DNA of 64,000 nucleotides from Arthrobacter sp. HY1533 (GCF_027568515.1 NZ_JANKZF010000013.1:1-64000); one strand, 5' to 3'. Shown: positions 28,863 through 38,441, counted from the stretch's first letter. Numbers and translations: made by a program. The notes: a model not told the origin generated them from the sequence alone.

Positions 28863-30530
28863 ATGCAAACACAAGCCACAGCCCCCGCCGCTGAAAGCAC
28901 CGCGGCACCGGTGCCCGTCACCAACAACGCCGGCTACGCCATCCTGAAGACGCTGCGCAACTACGGCGTGGACACCATCTTCGGCATCCCCGGCACGCAC
29001 AACCTGGAGTTCTACCGCCACCTGGCACCCCTGGGCATCCACCCCGTCACCACCCGGCACGAGCAGGGCGCCGGTTACGGCGCCGACGGCTGGGCCCAGC
29101 AGACCGGCCTGCCCGGCGTGGTCATCACCACCTCCGGCCCCGGGCTCTTGAACGCCCTCTCGGCCGCGGGCACCGCGTACTGCGAGTCCCGGCCGCTGGT
29201 CATCCTCTCCCCCGGCGTCCCGGAGGGCGAGGAGTTCGCCGACATCGGATCCCTGCACGAGACCAAGGATTCCACGGCTGCCGCCGGTGCCATCGTGGAA
29301 TGGAGCCGCCGCGTCCACTCGGCCAGCGAGGCCGTGCAGGCCATCCACGACGCCTTCGAAATCTTCCGCTACGGCCGTCCCCGCCCCGTGCACATCGAGG
29401 TGCCGCTGAACATCCTCGAGAGCCTGTCCGACGCCCCCGCTGAACTGCTCGAGGCCAAGCCGCGCCGGGCCGCCCAGGAAGCCGACACCGCATCCGTCGC
29501 CGAGGCCGCAGCATTGCTGGCCGCGGCAGTGCGTCCCGTAATCCTGGCCGGCGGCGGTTCCATCCCGGCCGGGCGCACCCTGGCCGAGCTGGCCGAACTG
29601 CTGCAGTCCCCCGTGGTCACCACGCTCAACGGCAAGGGTGCCCTGCCCGAAACCCACCCGCTGTCCCTGGGCTCGGACATCCGCCTGCCCGCCGCCCAGG
29701 AACTGTGCGACGGCGCCGACGTGCTTCTGGTGGTCGGCTCCAAGGTGGGCGAATCTGAAATGTGGGGCGGCAAGCTGGCCCCGCGGGGCAAGGTGATCCG
29801 GGTCGACATCCTGGCCTCGCAGGCCAACAAGAACATCGACTCCCACATTGCCCTGACAGGCGATTCCGGCGCCGTGCTGCGCCAGCTCCTGGGCGCGATC
29901 GGCAGCCAGGCGCGTGCCGCCGTCGACCTTTCAGAGTTGAAAACAGCCTTGCGCGCCCAGGCCCGGGCGCTCTCCCCCGAGCTGAGCCGCATCGCCGAGC
30001 TGGCCGCCTCCGTGATGCCCGCCAACACCATTGTGGGCGGGGACTCCTCGCAGATCACCTATCTGGGCACGGCGTCGTTCATCCCGCAGGAATCTCCGCA
30101 CTCCTTCCTCTACACACCGGCCTACGCCACGCTGGGCTACGGACTGCCGGCCTCGATCGGCGCCAAGGTTGCCTCGCCGGAACGCCCCGTGGTGTGCATC
30201 CTGGGCGACGGCGCCCTCATGTTCGCCGTGCAGGAAATGATCACGGCCGTGGAGCAGCGCCTGGACTTGGTGGTGGTGTGCGTGGACAACGGCGGCTACG
30301 CCGAAATCCGCTCCAACGAGGCCGACCGCGGCATCCCGGCCGTGGGCGTGGACCTGGTCCAGCCCAACTGGGCAGCCCTGGCCACCGCCTTTGGCGGCAC
30401 GGGACACGCCATCACGGACGCCGCGGACTTTGCCCCGGCATTGCGCAGCGCCGTGGAGGGACGCGGCCTGCACGTGCTGCATGTGCCCGTGGAACTCTTC
30501 TCGTACGCCGCCCCGGCAGCCTCAAACTAG
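28863..30530 (+). CDS. ThDP-dependent decarboxylase / acetolactate synthase-like enzyme
   Basis: 555 residues with all three ThDP-enzyme domains. The catalytic Glu is E67 in TRHEQGAGYGADG; the ThDP motif is GDG (448-450) to N476 in VDNGGYAEIRSNE. FGIPGTHNLEFYRHL resembles AruI-type 2-ketoarginine decarboxylases more than true acetolactate synthases. It would decarboxylate a 2-oxo acid to an aldehyde. AGGA precedes ATG 28863, 10 bases after the amidohydrolase stop. It may feed the aldehyde dehydrogenase at 32284 or HpaE; the actual keto acid is unknown. Confidence 0.88.
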   Translation: MQTQATAPAAESTAAPVPVTNNAGYAILKTLRNYGVDTIFGIPGTHNLEFYRHLAPLGIHPVTTRHEQGAGYGADGWAQQTGLPGVVITTSGPGLLNALSAAGTAYCESRPLVILSPGVPEGEEFADIGSLHETKDSTAAAGAIVEWSRRVHSASEAVQAIHDAFEIFRYGRPRPVHIEVPLNILESLSDAPAELLEAKPRRAAQEADTASVAEAAALLAAAVRPVILAGGGSIPAGRTLAELAELLQSPVVTTLNGKGALPETHPLSLGSDIRLPAAQELCDGADVLLVVGSKVGESEMWGGKLAPRGKVIRVDILASQANKNIDSHIALTGDSGAVLRQLLGAIGSQARAAVDLSELKTALRAQARALSPELSRIAELAASVMPANTIVGGDSSQITYLGTASFIPQESPHSFLYTPAYATLGYGLPASIGAKVASPERPVVCILGDGALMFAVQEMITAVEQRLDLVVVCVDNGGYAEIRSNEADRGIPAVGVDLVQPNWAALATAFGGTGHAITDAADFAPALRSAVEGRGLHVLHVPVELFSYAAPAASN

Positions 30531-30539
30531 GACGCAGCA

Positions 30540-32162
30540 ATGACACTCACCCCCACACAGTCAAGCACCGCCGGCACGGAGATCAGCCAGGCGGCCAAGG
30601 GCACCGCGCAGGCGTGGATTGATGCCAACATGGACAGGCTGTCCGTCTGGCACAAGCACATCTGGGAGCTGGCCGAGCCGGCCTGGCGCGAGTACAAGTC
30701 GGCCCAGTGGTACGTTGAGCTGCTGCGCGCCGAGGGCTTCACGGTGGAGGCCGGCAGCGCCGGCATGCCCACGGCGTTTAGCGCCGAGTGGTCCCACGGC
30801 GACGGCGGCCCCGTGCTGTTGACGTATGCCGAATACGACGCCGTGCCCGGCAACTGCCAGTCCGCCGGAACGGACCCTGAACCCCGCGAGGGCCTGAGCC
30901 CCTACGCACCCGGGCACACGGACCCGCATTCGGCGCTGGGCATCTCAACGCTCGCCGGCCTGCTCGGCACGAAGCACGCCATGGAGGTCCACGGCATCGC
31001 CGGCACGCTGAAGTACACGGGCGAGCCGGCCGAGAAGGTCCAGGGCTCCAAGGTGGTCCACGGCCTGCGCGGATACTACGACGGCGTGGACGCGATTGTC
31101 AGCTTCCACCCGTTCTACATGCTGCCACTGTGCAACACGGCCCGCTGGGACACCCAGTGCGGCAGCTATTACAGCAAGGTCTTCACGTTTGTGTGCGACG
31201 AGCCGGAGACGTGGCAGCTGTCCGCCAACCCGAACTCGCCCATCCCGGCCTCGCACTCTGCGGCGCGCGCCCCGGGCGCCAACGTTGCCCTGATGAGCAT
31301 GTACACGTCCACGCGCGTCATGCAGGATGCCATGCTGCCCAGCTTTGGCGGCTGGTCCCTGTCCGACGCCATCTTCACGCAGGGACAGGCCACGGCCGAC
31401 AACCTGCCGGCCCGGATAGCGCAGATCCAGTACTCCTGGCGCTGCCCCACCCTGGAAATGGCCGAGCACGTGCTGGCCGTCCTGGACCGCAACGCCGAGC
31501 ATGCGGCGGCCCTGGCCCATTGCCGGCTGGAGACCACGTGGGTTGCCCGCAACCGCCCCGGCCGCACCAACCATGTGCTGGCGCAGGCCCTGTACAACAA
31601 CCTGGAGCAGGTGGGCGCCCCGCAGTACGGCTCCGAGGCCATTGCCGCGGCCCAGAAAATCCAGCAGACCCTGGGCATGGAGCCCATGGACAAGCCGTTC
31701 CTGGACGAGTGCGAGGCCCTCATCAGCCCGCAGGATGCCGAGGCCGCACTGCGCGAGCACCTGGCCCCGTGGCAGAAGAACTGGACCAGCGACGACTACG
31801 TGGAAATGACCCACTACGCGCCCACCGTCCGCTTCTACGTGTCCCGGCCTGCGCTCAAGCCGGCTCCGGGCCAGGGCGCCTACCCGGGCTGGGTCATGAA
31901 CGCCCTCGGCGGCATCCCTGCCACGATTGACCCCACGATCGATGTGGCTGGCAAGACCATTGCCGGCACGTTCGTGGACCTGCTGACCCGCCCCGAGCTG
32001 GTGGATGCGGCCAAGGCCGAATTCTCCCAACGCACCGCGGAGGACCCGAGCCCGGCGCTGCTGCCGGCCGATTTCATGCCGCCGGTGGAGTTCGCCTGGC
32101 CCGACTACTCGGCCGCCCCCGGCGCCGGGCGGGTCTGGTATCCCAAGGCCGCCGGGCAGTAG
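30540..32162 (+). CDS. M20-family amidohydrolase with altered metal motifs
   Basis: 540 residues, longer than usual M20 enzymes (about 380-450). EYDAVPGNCQSAG is followed by a roughly 20-residue insertion before the GHTDPHSALG equivalent of the CGHN loop. The GTPAEE motif reads GEPAEKVQGSK: the catalytic Glu is kept, but the next metal-ligand Glu is Lys. LCNTARWDTQCGSYYSKVFTF marks the dimerisation domain. It ends the importer operon, so it probably acts on the imported compound; loss of the ligand might change metal use or substrate. AGGA lies before ATG 30540. Confidence 0.85.
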   Translation: MTLTPTQSSTAGTEISQAAKGTAQAWIDANMDRLSVWHKHIWELAEPAWREYKSAQWYVELLRAEGFTVEAGSAGMPTAFSAEWSHGDGGPVLLTYAEYDAVPGNCQSAGTDPEPREGLSPYAPGHTDPHSALGISTLAGLLGTKHAMEVHGIAGTLKYTGEPAEKVQGSKVVHGLRGYYDGVDAIVSFHPFYMLPLCNTARWDTQCGSYYSKVFTFVCDEPETWQLSANPNSPIPASHSAARAPGANVALMSMYTSTRVMQDAMLPSFGGWSLSDAIFTQGQATADNLPARIAQIQYSWRCPTLEMAEHVLAVLDRNAEHAAALAHCRLETTWVARNRPGRTNHVLAQALYNNLEQVGAPQYGSEAIAAAQKIQQTLGMEPMDKPFLDECEALISPQDAEAALREHLAPWQKNWTSDDYVEMTHYAPTVRFYVSRPALKPAPGQGAYPGWVMNALGGIPATIDPTIDVAGKTIAGTFVDLLTRPELVDAAKAEFSQRTAEDPSPALLPADFMPPVEFAWPDYSAAPGAGRVWYPKAAGQ

Positions 32163-32180
32163 ACTGGCGCACCATGAGCG

Positions 32181-32216
32181 CAGGGCCGGACCGGCCACCA
32201 AGCCGGTCCGGCCCTG
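32181..32216 (+). terminator. GC-rich hairpin downstream of the importer operon
   Basis: The 15-base arms 32181-32195 (CAGGGCCGGACCGGC) and 32202-32216 are perfect complements with a six-base loop. No T-run follows. It lies 20 bases after the last operon stop and 70 bases before the aldehyde dehydrogenase, and probably ends or attenuates the operon message. Confidence 0.7.
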
Positions 32217-32283
32217 TGCCGTATCCACACCTTGTTAGCCGGCACCGCGCCGGATGTTGATGACTGAAAGAAAAGGCCCTTCC

Positions 32284-33693
32284 GTGTCCCAGACGCCAAC
32301 ACAAAACAGCCCCGCCGCCCTGCGCTACCGGGTGGTCAACCCGGCCACCGGGGCCGTCGTGGAAGAATTCCCCACCGCCACCGATGACCAGGTGCAGGAG
32401 GCCCTCGCGGCCGCCGAATCCGCCTACCAGCTCTGGCGTGCCACCCCCATTGGTGAGCGTGCCGCCGTCGTTGGCCGCATTGCCGAACTGTTCGAGGAAC
32501 GCAAGGACCAGCTGGCCGCCATCATCACCGAGGAGATGGGCAAGCGCCTGTCCGAATCGGTGGGCGAGGCCGAGTTATCGGCCGAGATCTTCAACTACTA
32601 CGCCCAGGAAGGCCCGGGCCTGGCCGCGGACCAGCCCATCAAGGCCATCAACGGAGCCCGCGCCGTCATCCAAAAGCGCCCCGTGGGCCCGCTGCTGGGC
32701 ATCATGCCGTGGAACTTCCCCTACTACCAGGTGGCCCGCTTTGCCGCCCCAAACCTGGTGCTGGGCAACACCATCATCCTCAAGCATGCCGAGAACTGCC
32801 CCCGTTCGGCCCTGGCCATGGAGCAGCTCATGCTCGACGCCGGCCTGCCGCGCGGCGCCTACATCAACCTCTTTGCCTCCCACGCCCAGATCGAGACCAT
32901 CATTGCCGATCCCCGCATCCAGGGTGTTTCCCTCACCGGCTCCGAACGGGCCGGTGCCGCCGTGGCCCAGATTGCCGGGCGCAACCTGAAAAAGGTGGTC
33001 CTGGAACTGGGCGGCTCGGACCCCTACATTGTGCTGGCCAGCGACGATGTGAAGGCCTCCGCGCAGGCAGCCTTTGCCACGCGCATGGAGAACGCCGGGC
33101 AGGCGTGCAACTCCAACAAGCGAATGATCGTCATGGACAACATCCACGACGAGTTCGTGGCCGAGCTGGCCGGCCAGGCCGCCGCACTGGCCCCGGGCAA
33201 CCCCACGGGGGACGACGCCGGAACGTACGTTCCGTTGTCATCCGAGACTGCCGTTGAGGGCCTGTTGGCGCAAATCAACGACGCCGTGGACAAGGGCGCA
33301 ATCCTGCACGCCGGAGGGGCGAGGGCCGGGCAGGCCGGCGCCTACCTGGCACCCACAGTGCTCAGCGGCGTCACGCCGGGCATGCGCGCCTTCAGCGAGG
33401 AGCTATTTGGCCCCGTGGTGGTTGTCTACAAGGTCTCCAGCGACGCCGAGGCAGTGGAGCTGGCCAACAACTCCGACTACGGGCTGGGTGGCGCCGTGTT
33501 CGCACCCGATGCGGACCGCGCACTGGCCGTGGCCCAGCAGATCAACTCCGGCATGGTGGCAGTGAATGCCGCCGCCGGGGAAGGCGCGGACATGCCGTTC
33601 GGCGGTGTGAAGCGCTCGGGCTACGGCCGGGAGCTGGGCCCGCTGGGCATGGAGGAGTTCGTCAACAAGCAGCTGCTGTACGTGGCTGGCTGA
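32284..33693 (+). CDS. NAD(P)-dependent succinate-semialdehyde dehydrogenase family protein
   Basis: 469 residues of the ALDH superfamily. The active Cys is C275 in NAGQACNSNKR and the general base E241 in LELGGSD. LLGIMPWNFPYYQVARFAAPNLVLGN is typical of the short bacterial succinate-semialdehyde dehydrogenase clade. Start GTG 32284, after AAAGG, is favoured over an ATG at 32254. Succinate semialdehyde is a product of the nearby HpaI step, so this gene could complete that pathway; it could equally serve the upstream decarboxylase. It ends at a strong bidirectional terminator. Confidence 0.88.
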   Translation: MSQTPTQNSPAALRYRVVNPATGAVVEEFPTATDDQVQEALAAAESAYQLWRATPIGERAAVVGRIAELFEERKDQLAAIITEEMGKRLSESVGEAELSAEIFNYYAQEGPGLAADQPIKAINGARAVIQKRPVGPLLGIMPWNFPYYQVARFAAPNLVLGNTIILKHAENCPRSALAMEQLMLDAGLPRGAYINLFASHAQIETIIADPRIQGVSLTGSERAGAAVAQIAGRNLKKVVLELGGSDPYIVLASDDVKASAQAAFATRMENAGQACNSNKRMIVMDNIHDEFVAELAGQAAALAPGNPTGDDAGTYVPLSSETAVEGLLAQINDAVDKGAILHAGGARAGQAGAYLAPTVLSGVTPGMRAFSEELFGPVVVVYKVSSDAEAVELANNSDYGLGGAVFAPDADRALAVAQQINSGMVAVNAAAGEGADMPFGGVKRSGYGRELGPLGMEEFVNKQLLYVAG

Positions 33694-33712
33694 TTTCCGC
33701 CCGCCACACAGA

Positions 33713-33761
33713 AAAGGCGTGGACCCGGGCCGTGATTTCCACGGCCCGGGCCCACGCCTTT
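33713..33761. terminator. Bidirectional intrinsic terminator
   Basis: A near-perfect 22-base stem (33713-33734 with 33740-33761) surrounds the loop ATTTC; arms begin AAAGGCGTGG and end CCACGCCTTT. The A/T ends give short U-tracts in both directions. It separates the converging semialdehyde dehydrogenase and M20 amidohydrolase genes. Confidence 0.85.
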
Positions 33762-33767
33762 GTGCAG

Positions 33768-34913
33768 CTAGGCCTGGCCTGCCAGCAGCCGGCTGCGCTG
33801 TGCGGGGTCGGTGGCCAGGTCCACGCACGTCCAGGCCATGGCGAGGGCGCCGTCCCACACCACCTGGTCCCCCAGTGCCGATGCTGCAGCGTCGGCAAAG
33901 GCGCTGTCGTGGATGCCGGGGCAGCCCTCGCCCAGGCTGATCATGGGGTGGATGGTGGGGTATTCGTGGGACACATTGGCCATGTCGGTGGAGCCCCCGC
34001 GGCGCCCGGCGGGCGTGAGCGGCCGGCCCAGGCGCGCCGAATTGGCGGCGAACAGCCCGGCCATGGCAAGGTCTGTGCGCAATTCGGCATAGACGGGGCC
34101 GTCCTGGACCATCTCCAGGGTGGCGCCTGTTGCCAGCGCGCCCGCCTCCATGCACCGTTTCAGGACCGCTGTGGCCCTGGCCAGGGAATCAACATCGTGG
34201 GCACGGACCATCCACTCCCCCGTGGCACGGTCCGGGATGACATTGGGCGCGGTCCCGGCCGAAGCAACATATCCGTGGATTTGCTGGCCCGGCTCAAGCT
34301 GCTGCCGGGCCAGGCCGATCGCGGTCATGGCGACCGTCACAGCATCCAGTGCGTTGATCCCCTCCCAGGGTGCGGCGGAGGCGTGGGCGCCACGGCCAAG
34401 GTAGGACACCTTGTAGCCGGCACAGGCGTAGGGAAGCATTTCCACCTCGTCCACGTCGCCGGGGTGGATCATCATGGCGGCGTGGGTGCCGGCAAAGTCC
34501 CCCTGTTCCAGCATCAGGACCTTGCCGCCGCCGTTTTCCTCGGCCGGGGTGCCGAGCAGGCGCATTGTCATGCCCAGCTCGTCCGCCACGGGGGCCAGGG
34601 CGGCAAAGGCGCCCAGCGCGGCGGCGGCAATCACGTTGTGGCCGCAGGCGTGGCCCAGGCCGGGCAGGGCATCGTATTCGGCGCAGATGGTCAGGACCAG
34701 CGGACCCGATCCGGCCTCTGCCTTGAGGGCCGTGGGCAGCGCCCCGAGCCCTGCCTGCACGCGCGCCCCGGGGATGCTTCCGAGCTCCTCGGCCAGCCAC
34801 TTGACCGCCTGGAACTCCGCAAACCCAAGCTCGGGATTCCGGTACAGCTTGTGGCTGAAGGCCGTCACGGCGGCAAAGTTCTCCCGCAGCCCCTGCTCAA
34901 CCCGGGCCTTCAC
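33768..34913 (-). CDS. M20-family amidohydrolase, importer-linked
   Basis: 381 residues with complete M20 motifs: [39 protein letters not shown], and [13 protein letters not shown] at the end. The dimerisation insert is at about 170-280. It resembles N-acyl-amino acid and AbgB-type amidohydrolases. The start is GTG 34911-34913, overlapping the ATPase stop (GTGA), so it is the last gene of the second importer operon. It likely releases an amino acid or amine from the compound imported by that transporter. Confidence 0.9.
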   Translation of the reverse strand: MKARVEQGLRENFAAVTAFSHKLYRNPELGFAEFQAVKWLAEELGSIPGARVQAGLGALPTALKAEAGSGPLVLTICAEYDALPGLGHACGHNVIAAAALGAFAALAPVADELGMTMRLLGTPAEENGGGKVLMLEQGDFAGTHAAMMIHPGDVDEVEMLPYACAGYKVSYLGRGAHASAAPWEGINALDAVTVAMTAIGLARQQLEPGQQIHGYVASAGTAPNVIPDRATGEWMVRAHDVDSLARATAVLKRCMEAGALATGATLEMVQDGPVYAELRTDLAMAGLFAANSARLGRPLTPAGRRGGSTDMANVSHEYPTIHPMISLGEGCPGIHDSAFADAAASALGDQVVWDGALAMAWTCVDLATDPAQRSRLLAGQA

Positions 34914-35668
34914 AGGACCTTAGCCAGGAAGGACTTGGTCCGTTCGTGCTGCGGGTTTCCCAGCACCTCCCGGGGGTCGCCCTGTTCCACGATCACGCCG
35001 TTGTCCATGAACACCACCACGTCACCCATCTCCCGGGCAAAGCCCATCTCGTGGGTCACCACAATCATGGTCATGCCGTCGCGGGCCAGCTGCTTCATGA
35101 CGTCCAGGACCTCGCCCACCAGTTCCGGGTCCAGTGCCGAGGTGGGTTCGTCAAAGAGCATGACGTCCGGGTTCATGGACAGTGCCCGGGCTATGGCCAC
35201 GCGTTGCTGCTGGCCGCCCGAGAGCTGGGACGGGTAGTTGTCCATGCGGTCGGCCAGCCCCACCTTTGCCAAGAGTTCCTCGGCGTGCCGCTGGGCTTCC
35301 TTCTTCCCCATTTTCAACAGCTTGACGGGGCCAAACATCACGTTCTCCTTGGCGGTCATGTGGCCAAAGAGGTTGAAGGACTGGAAGACCATGCCGATCT
35401 TGGAGCGGCGCCTGTCGATCTCTTGCGCCGACGCCTCCCGGAGCCGGTCCCCGTGGACGTCGTAGCCGATCATGCGCCCGCCCACGGTGATGGCGCCCGA
35501 CGTCGTCATTTCCAGGTGGTTGACGCAGCGCAGCAGGGTGGACTTTCCGGATCCGGAGGGGCCAATGAGGCAGACCACCTGCTGCTCCTGCACCGTGAGG
35601 TTGATGCCCTTGAGGACCTCCACCGGCCCGAAGCTCTTGTGGACGTTGAGAAACTGCACGGTTGACAT
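34910..35668 (-). CDS. ABC importer ATPase (GlnQ type), second importer
   Basis: 252 residues. Walker A is [10 protein letters not shown], the signature LSGGQQQR, and Walker [18 protein letters not shown]. It drives the second amino-acid-type importer of the region. The start overlaps the permease stop by one base (TAATG) and the stop overlaps the M20 gene. It is clearly related to, but not identical with, the ATPase at 25266, consistent with paralogous import systems. Confidence 0.93.
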   Translation of the reverse strand: MSTVQFLNVHKSFGPVEVLKGINLTVQEQQVVCLIGPSGSGKSTLLRCVNHLEMTTSGAITVGGRMIGYDVHGDRLREASAQEIDRRRSKIGMVFQSFNLFGHMTAKENVMFGPVKLLKMGKKEAQRHAEELLAKVGLADRMDNYPSQLSGGQQQRVAIARALSMNPDVMLFDEPTSALDPELVGEVLDVMKQLARDGMTMIVVTHEMGFAREMGDVVVFMDNGVIVEQGDPREVLGNPQHERTKSFLAKVL

Positions 35669-36570
35669 TATCTTTGGGCCTTTCCAAGCAGGAGGGCGTT
35701 GCCCTTGGAGTATTTCTTTTCCAGACGGGACTGCCCCATGGTCAGGATGGTGGTCAGCAGGATGTACCAGAGGCTGGCAACAATCAGCAGCGGGATCTGC
35801 TTGAGGTTCTGGGCGTAGATCTGCTGGGTGTTGTAGAGCAGGTCGCCCACACCGATCACAATGACCAGCGACGTTGTCTTGAGCATGGAGATGACCTCAT
35901 TGCCCACAGGCGGAATGATGACCTTCATGGCCTGGGGGATCACCACGTGGCGCAGGGTGTTGAGGCGGCTGAAGCCCATGGCCCGGGATGCTTCCGACTG
36001 CCCTGCCGGAACGCTGAGCAGTCCGGCCCGGACAATCTCCGCCATGTAGGCGCCTTCATTGAGGCCCAGCCCGAGGATTGCGGCGGCAAACAGCGAGATG
36101 ACGTCGTTGGTGTTCCATTCAATGAAGGTGGGGCCCCACGGAATCCCCAGCCCGATCTTGGGGAACAGGACTGCCGCGAATCCCCAGAACAGGAGCTGGA
36201 CCAGCAGGGGCGTGCCACGGAAGAACCAAATGTAGGCGCCGGACACTGCACGCAGCAGCCAGTTGTCCGACATGCGCATGACGGCCACCACCAGCCCCAC
36301 CACAAAGCCGATCACCATGGCGATGACTGTCAGCTCCAGGGTGACCAGCAGGCCGCCCAGGATGCGCTTGTCGAAGAGGTACTTGCCCACGGTTGGCCAG
36401 CCAAAGCCGGGGTTGGTGAACAGCGTCCACACTCCGTAGACCATGGCGAAAAGGACCACGACGACGGCGGCAAGCTGGCCCGGGCGGCGCCGCTTGAGGA
36501 TCGGTTTGGTGGTCAGGGACAGGAAATCGTGGGAACGCTCCACGGGCACCTCCAGCGTTGATTCAGCCAA
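35668..36570 (-). CDS. ABC importer permease, second importer
   Basis: 300 residues, with an unusually long N-terminal cytosolic lead ([21 protein letters not shown]) before the first helix ([19 protein letters not shown]). The EAA-loop segment [28 protein letters not shown] is intact and five to six helices follow. It pairs with the SBP at 36571 and the ATPase. The start is TTG 36568-36570, directly after the SBP stop; GTG at 36549 or 36543 is an alternative that removes the N-terminal lead. Confidence 0.88.
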   Translation of the reverse strand: MAESTLEVPVERSHDFLSLTTKPILKRRRPGQLAAVVVVLFAMVYGVWTLFTNPGFGWPTVGKYLFDKRILGGLLVTLELTVIAMVIGFVVGLVVAVMRMSDNWLLRAVSGAYIWFFRGTPLLVQLLFWGFAAVLFPKIGLGIPWGPTFIEWNTNDVISLFAAAILGLGLNEGAYMAEIVRAGLLSVPAGQSEASRAMGFSRLNTLRHVVIPQAMKVIIPPVGNEVISMLKTTSLVIVIGVGDLLYNTQQIYAQNLKQIPLLIVASLWYILLTTILTMGQSRLEKKYSKGNALLLGKAQR

Positions 36571-37536
36571 TTAGCCCACCACCGTGGGGTTGATTTCCGA
36601 CTTCTCGATTGACGAGGGGGCAAGGTTCCAGGCGCCCATGATCTTGCCGTAGGTGCCGTCTTCCATGAGGGACTGGATGGCTGCGGAGAAGGCCTTGACC
36701 AGCTTGCCGTCGCCCTTGGCCATGGCGACGCCCACCAGGGACGGGTCCACCAGGATGGAGTCAACCTGGGCAAAGGCGTCGGGCTGGATCTGTGAGTAGT
36801 AGGCCGTCAGCGCGTTGTCGGCCAGCATGGCCTGCGCCCGGCCGGAGGCAATGGCCTGGTTGGCGCTGTCCTGCTGCGGCAGCAGCAGCGGGGTGATGGC
36901 CTTCTTGCCCGCATCGGTGCAGGCTTTTTCAAAGTTTGGCATGACTGTCAGTGCCTGGGTGGTGCCGGTCTGTGCGGTGACTGTCTTGCCGCACAGGTCA
37001 AGGATCTCGTGGAAGTCGCCTTCGGTGCCCTTCTTGACGATGACGGAGGTGCCGCCCTTCATGTAACTGGCCATGTCCACTGCGGCCGTGCGTTCCGGGG
37101 TGATGGAGAAGGCAGCCCAGGAGGCGTCGTAGCGCTTGGACTCCAGGCCTGCGAGGATGCCGTTGAAGTCTCCCTTGGTGATTTCAATCTTGATGCCCAT
37201 CTTGTTGGCCACGGCCAGGGCCATGTCCGGCTCGAGGCCAATGATGTTGCCGCTGTTGTCGGTGAAGTCAATGGGCGCATAGGTCGGATCGGTCACGAGC
37301 TTCATGCTCCCGGCGGCCTTGATGCCCTCCGGCAACAGCGCCTGGACAGCGGGGTCGGCCTTCACGGCCTTGGCCGCGTCCTGCCCTCCGGCCCCCAGCG
37401 CCACGGCGGCTCCCCCCGATGCGTCGCTGACCGGCTCCGGCGCCTCTGAGTTGGTGCACCCGGCCAGCGCAGAAACCAGCAGGGCTGACGACAGGAGCAA
37501 TGCGGTCTTGGTCAGGAGGGGGTTCTTCTTCATCAT
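36571..37536 (-). CDS. ABC importer substrate-binding lipoprotein, second importer
   Basis: 321 residues. Signal peptide MMKKNPLLTKTALLLSSALL with a lipobox around LAGC (Cys 27), then an acidic/Gly-rich linker and the SBP_bac_3 fold (VTDPTYAPIDFTDNSG, MALAVANKMGIKIEITKGDFNGILAGLESKRYDAS). It would bind an amino-acid-like ligand outside the cell. It opens an operon of SBP, permease, ATPase and M20 amidohydrolase, divergent from a TetR gene; a palindromic A/T-rich promoter zone lies between. Confidence 0.92.
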   Translation of the reverse strand: MMKKNPLLTKTALLLSSALLVSALAGCTNSEAPEPVSDASGGAAVALGAGGQDAAKAVKADPAVQALLPEGIKAAGSMKLVTDPTYAPIDFTDNSGNIIGLEPDMALAVANKMGIKIEITKGDFNGILAGLESKRYDASWAAFSITPERTAAVDMASYMKGGTSVIVKKGTEGDFHEILDLCGKTVTAQTGTTQALTVMPNFEKACTDAGKKAITPLLLPQQDSANQAIASGRAQAMLADNALTAYYSQIQPDAFAQVDSILVDPSLVGVAMAKGDGKLVKAFSAAIQSLMEDGTYGKIMGAWNLAPSSIEKSEINPTVVG

Positions 37537-37565
37537 GTCTCCATTGGCAGAATGTAGGGTTGTGT

Positions 37566-37590
37566 AAATAATATGTGTAACTTATTATTT
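37566..37590. promoter_or_regulatory. A/T-rich palindrome in the SBP/TetR intergenic region
   Basis: AAATAATA (37566-37573) and TATTATTT (37583-37590) are an 8-base inverted repeat with a 9-base spacer. It lies 30-54 bases upstream of the SBP start and includes a -10-like TATTAT on the minus strand. In this GC-rich neighbourhood it stands out and is a likely repressor site for the importer operon. Confidence 0.55.
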
Positions 37591-37763
37591 GTGTGACGGG
37601 GGACACTGTCAAGGCTTGTCCGCAACAAAGAGCCCCGTTGGCAGCCGGCATTGCCGCGGCTTGCCGGAACACAGTCCGGGGCGCAGATCCGCCCCGGCGC
37701 TGCACAGCTAGGCTGAAACCATCCGTGCGCGGGCATCCATTCGCGCAACGTCAAGGGAGAACC

Positions 37764-38441
37764 ATGAATCCGGGTCAACGCAAGCGAACACATGCCGTCA
37801 CCGACGAGGCCATCGCCGAGCGGCGTGAAACCATTGCCGCCCACGCGGCGGACATCATCGCCGGATCAGGGGTCGAGGGCTGCACCTTCGGGGCCGTCTC
37901 CGACTCGACAGGGTTCAGCGTGGGCATGATCCAGCACCATTTCCGCACCCGCGAGCGCCTGGTGCTGGCCTCCGTTGAATACAGGACAACGGCGTCCGTC
38001 AGGGAATGGCAAACCATCCATTCGGCCGGGACGGGGGCCCTTGAACGGCTGCACGACCTGCTGACATTTGCCGTGGAGGGCGAGGCCACCTTTGAACAGG
38101 CCTGGGGGTTTTGGATCGAGGTCTACTCGGCGGCCCACAAGGACCCGAACATCCGCGTGCATGTGGCCAACACTCTGCTTGCATGGCGGCGGATCTTCGA
38201 GGAAACCCTGGACGAGGCCGTCCAGGAGGGCCTGATCAAGCCCTTCCATGAACCGGAGGTTCTCGCCACCTTGCTGCTTGCGGTCATTGACGGGCTGGCC
38301 ATCCAGGCCCTGAACGGCATCTACGACAGCAGCCCGGCCAAGATGATTGACACCCTGCGGCGCTTCGCCGCCCACGAATTTGGCATCGATGAACAGAGCT
38401 TTGTCCGCCGGGACCTTGAACTCAAGGAACCGGCCCTCTAG
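37764..38441 (+). CDS. TetR/AcrR-family regulator (BetI-like)
   Basis: 225 residues. The N-terminal HTH (about 20-65) contains CTFGAVSDSTGFSVGMIQHHFRTRERLVLASVEYR. The C-terminal domain includes LLTFAVEGEATFEQAWGFWIEVYSAAH, similar to the BetI-like TetR_C group. AAGGGAGA precedes ATG 37764. It is divergent from the second importer operon and followed by the aminotransferase, so either could be its target. Confidence 0.9.
   Translation: MNPGQRKRTHAVTDEAIAERRETIAAHAADIIAGSGVEGCTFGAVSDSTGFSVGMIQHHFRTRERLVLASVEYRTTASVREWQTIHSAGTGALERLHDLLTFAVEGEATFEQAWGFWIEVYSAAHKDPNIRVHVANTLLAWRRIFEETLDEAVQEGLIKPFHEPEVLATLLLAVIDGLAIQALNGIYDSSPAKMIDTLRRFAAHEFGIDEQSFVRRDLELKEPAL

Noticed and set aside
26990-28927. 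A 645-codon open frame on the minus strand opposite the amidohydrolase and ThDP genes
   Set aside because: It is antisense to a clear YtcJ gene, has Val/Gly/His-biased composition typical of reverse-strand frames in GC-rich DNA, and shows no domain.
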